NCBI GenBank assembly: GCA_025464695.1 | Contig: JAODNQ010000127.1 | Location: 1-14,009, forward strand | Source: Frankiales bacterium | GTDB lineage: Bacteria > Actinomycetota > Actinomycetes > Mycobacteriales > SCTD01 | Reading direction: 5' to 3' | Length of the DNA stretch: 14,009 nucleotides | Part shown: piece by piece, positions 13,162 to 14,009 of the stretch | Layout: each line of letters begins with the position of its first letter | Numbering within the stretch: position 1 is the stretch's first letter | Translations under genes and position numbers: made by a program | The notes under the pieces: model-generated | Database searches by the model: none | The model's input: the letters and a program-made list of their open reading frames with translations, nothing else | What the model was told of the DNA's origin: nothing

Positions 13162-14009
13162 GGTCCCTCCAGGTACCCGCGCAGCCGCGACGCCTGCACC
13201 TCCCACCGCCAGTCGCGCTCCACCCAGGCCCGCCCGGCCGAGCCCATGGCCGCGGCCCGGTCCGGGTCCTCCAGCAGCCCGGCGACGGCGTCCGCGACCC
13301 GGGCGACGTCGGTCCCGTCGACGACGTGCCCCGTCTCGCCGTCCCGGACGGCGTCGGGCGAGCCGCCGCTGCGGCCGGCCACGACCGGGAGCCCGGTCGC
13401 CGACGCCTCGAGGAACACGATCCCGAGCCCCTCGACCTCGAGCCCGGCCCGGCGGGTGCGGCAGGGCATGGCGAACACGTCCCCGGCGTCGTAGTGCGCC
13501 GGCAGCTCCTCCCACGGCACCGACCCGGTCAGCACGACGTCGTCGGCCACGCCGTGCTGCGCGGCGAGCCGGCGCAGCCTGCCCTCGTCCGGCCCGCCGC
13601 CGACGCACAGCAGGGCCGCCCCCGGCACCCGACGGCGGACCTCCGGCAGGGCGCGCACCAGCACGTCCTGGCCCTTCCGGGGCACCAGCCGGCTGACGCA
13701 GACGACGACGGGACGGCCGCCGAGCCGGTGGCGCCGCCGCACGCCCTCGCCGCTGGCGCCAGGGTGGAAGACAGTCGGGTCGACGCCGCTGGCCAGCGGG
13801 CGCAGCCGGTCCGCGGGCACGGCCCGGGCCAGCCGCTCCCGCGTGTAGCCGCCCAGGTGCGTGACGACGTCGACGTCGCGGCCGATCCGGGCGAGGGCCT
13901 GCCGGGCGCCGGGCAGCAGCGCCCAGCCGACCTCGTGCCCGTGCGTCGACGCCACCGAGCGGTGCACGCCGAGCGGGCGCGCCAGCAGCGCGAGCGGCGC
14001 GGCGGCGCC
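13158..14009 (-). CDS. pimB: GT4 glycosyltransferase, PimB'-type mannosyltransferase (N-terminus outside window)
   Basis: Only the last 283 residues are seen; the frame is open to the right edge, and GT4 enzymes of this type are about 380 residues, so roughly 100 N-terminal residues are missing. It reads STHGHEVGWALLPGARQAL, GVDPTVFHPGASGEGVRRRHRL, VCVSRLVPRKGQDVLVRALPEV, LTGSVPWEELPAHYDAGDVFAMPCRTRRAGLEVEGLGIVFLEASATGLPVVAG and SGGSPDAVRDGETGHVVDG. The E-G-x-G-I-V-F-L-E-A segment binds the sugar nucleotide, and the CRTRRAGLEVEGLGIVFLEASATG form is the hallmark of PimB', which transfers the second mannose from GDP-mannose to phosphatidylinositol monomannoside at the inner face of the membrane. 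Adjacency to fadD15 in the wider neighbourhood supports this. A different acceptor cannot be excluded. Confidence 0.85.
   Translation of the reverse strand, partial: GAAAPLALLARPLGVHRSVASTHGHEVGWALLPGARQALARIGRDVDVVTHLGGYTRERLARAVPADRLRPLASGVDPTVFHPGASGEGVRRRHRLGGRPVVVCVSRLVPRKGQDVLVRALPEVRRRVPGAALLCVGGGPDEGRLRRLAAQHGVADDVVLTGSVPWEELPAHYDAGDVFAMPCRTRRAGLEVEGLGIVFLEASATGLPVVAGRSGGSPDAVRDGETGHVVDGTDVARVADAVAGLLEDPDRAAAMGSAGRAWVERDWRWEVQASRLRGYLEGP

Noticed and set aside
1..14009. CRISPR array, tRNA, rRNA, insertion sequence or prophage
   Set aside because: No regularly spaced long repeats, cloverleaf, transposase, integrase or terminal inverted repeats were seen; the region looks like conserved chromosome.

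Overview
The window comes from a very high-GC actinobacterium. Codon third positions are almost all G or C, GTG starts are common, and genes are packed with 1-60 base gaps or 4-base overlaps. The block SRPBCC / ArsA-like ATPase / small zinc-ribbon membrane protein / FadD15-type acyl-CoA ligase / PimB'-type mannosyltransferase matches, from memory, the order around Rv2185c-Rv2188c of Mycobacterium tuberculosis. The stretch glucokinase / DUF5304-like / ArsA / SRPBCC / acyl-CoA ligase resembles the Streptomyces glkA (SCO2126-SCO2132) neighbourhood. A PimB'-type enzyme implies mannosylated phosphatidylinositol in the envelope. The genus cannot be fixed from sequence alone; a Geodermatophilaceae-like or related lineage is only a guess.

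Layout. (1) 1-1833, plus strand: the tail of a proline-rich membrane protein, then a TIGR00300 (LOR/SDH-type, archaeal ornithine cyclodeaminase-like) enzyme. (2) 1830-3251, minus: an amidase-signature hydrolase broken by one in-frame TGA; a DUF4177-like small protein (3261-3470, plus) diverges from it. (3) 3463-8395, minus: seven genes. In transcription order they are a zinc-ribbon protein with a C-terminal membrane anchor, an SRPBCC protein, an ArsA/Get3-type ATPase with an HSP20-like tail domain, a DUF5304-like cysteine-motif protein, a ROK glucokinase, a zinc-ribbon/AT-hook-like protein and an EEP-fold nuclease or phosphatase. A UUCG hairpin follows the glucokinase and probably separates the last two genes from the rest. 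(4) 8518-12554, plus: long-chain acyl-CoA ligase, then a two-gene ABC transporter. (5) 12541-14009, minus: a PimB'-type mannosyltransferase cut by the window edge, and an overlapping HAD phosphatase-like gene.

How they fit together. Glucokinase sits with a DUF5304-like partner (carbon metabolism). The ArsA/Get3-like ATPase sits with a hydrophobic-ligand fold and a tail-anchored protein (possible membrane-protein or lipid handling). The ligase and mannosyltransferase serve lipid and envelope metabolism.

Most unusual points. A 15-bp, four-copy tandem repeat covers the ArsA stop codon, repeats that stop in frame, and creates overlapping stop/start signals leading to the next gene. A second, unrelated 15-bp repeat covers the stop of the zinc-ribbon/AT-hook-like gene. 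All three convergent gene pairs overlap at their stop codons, within palindromic or partly palindromic sequence. One clean nonsense codon splits an otherwise intact amidase.
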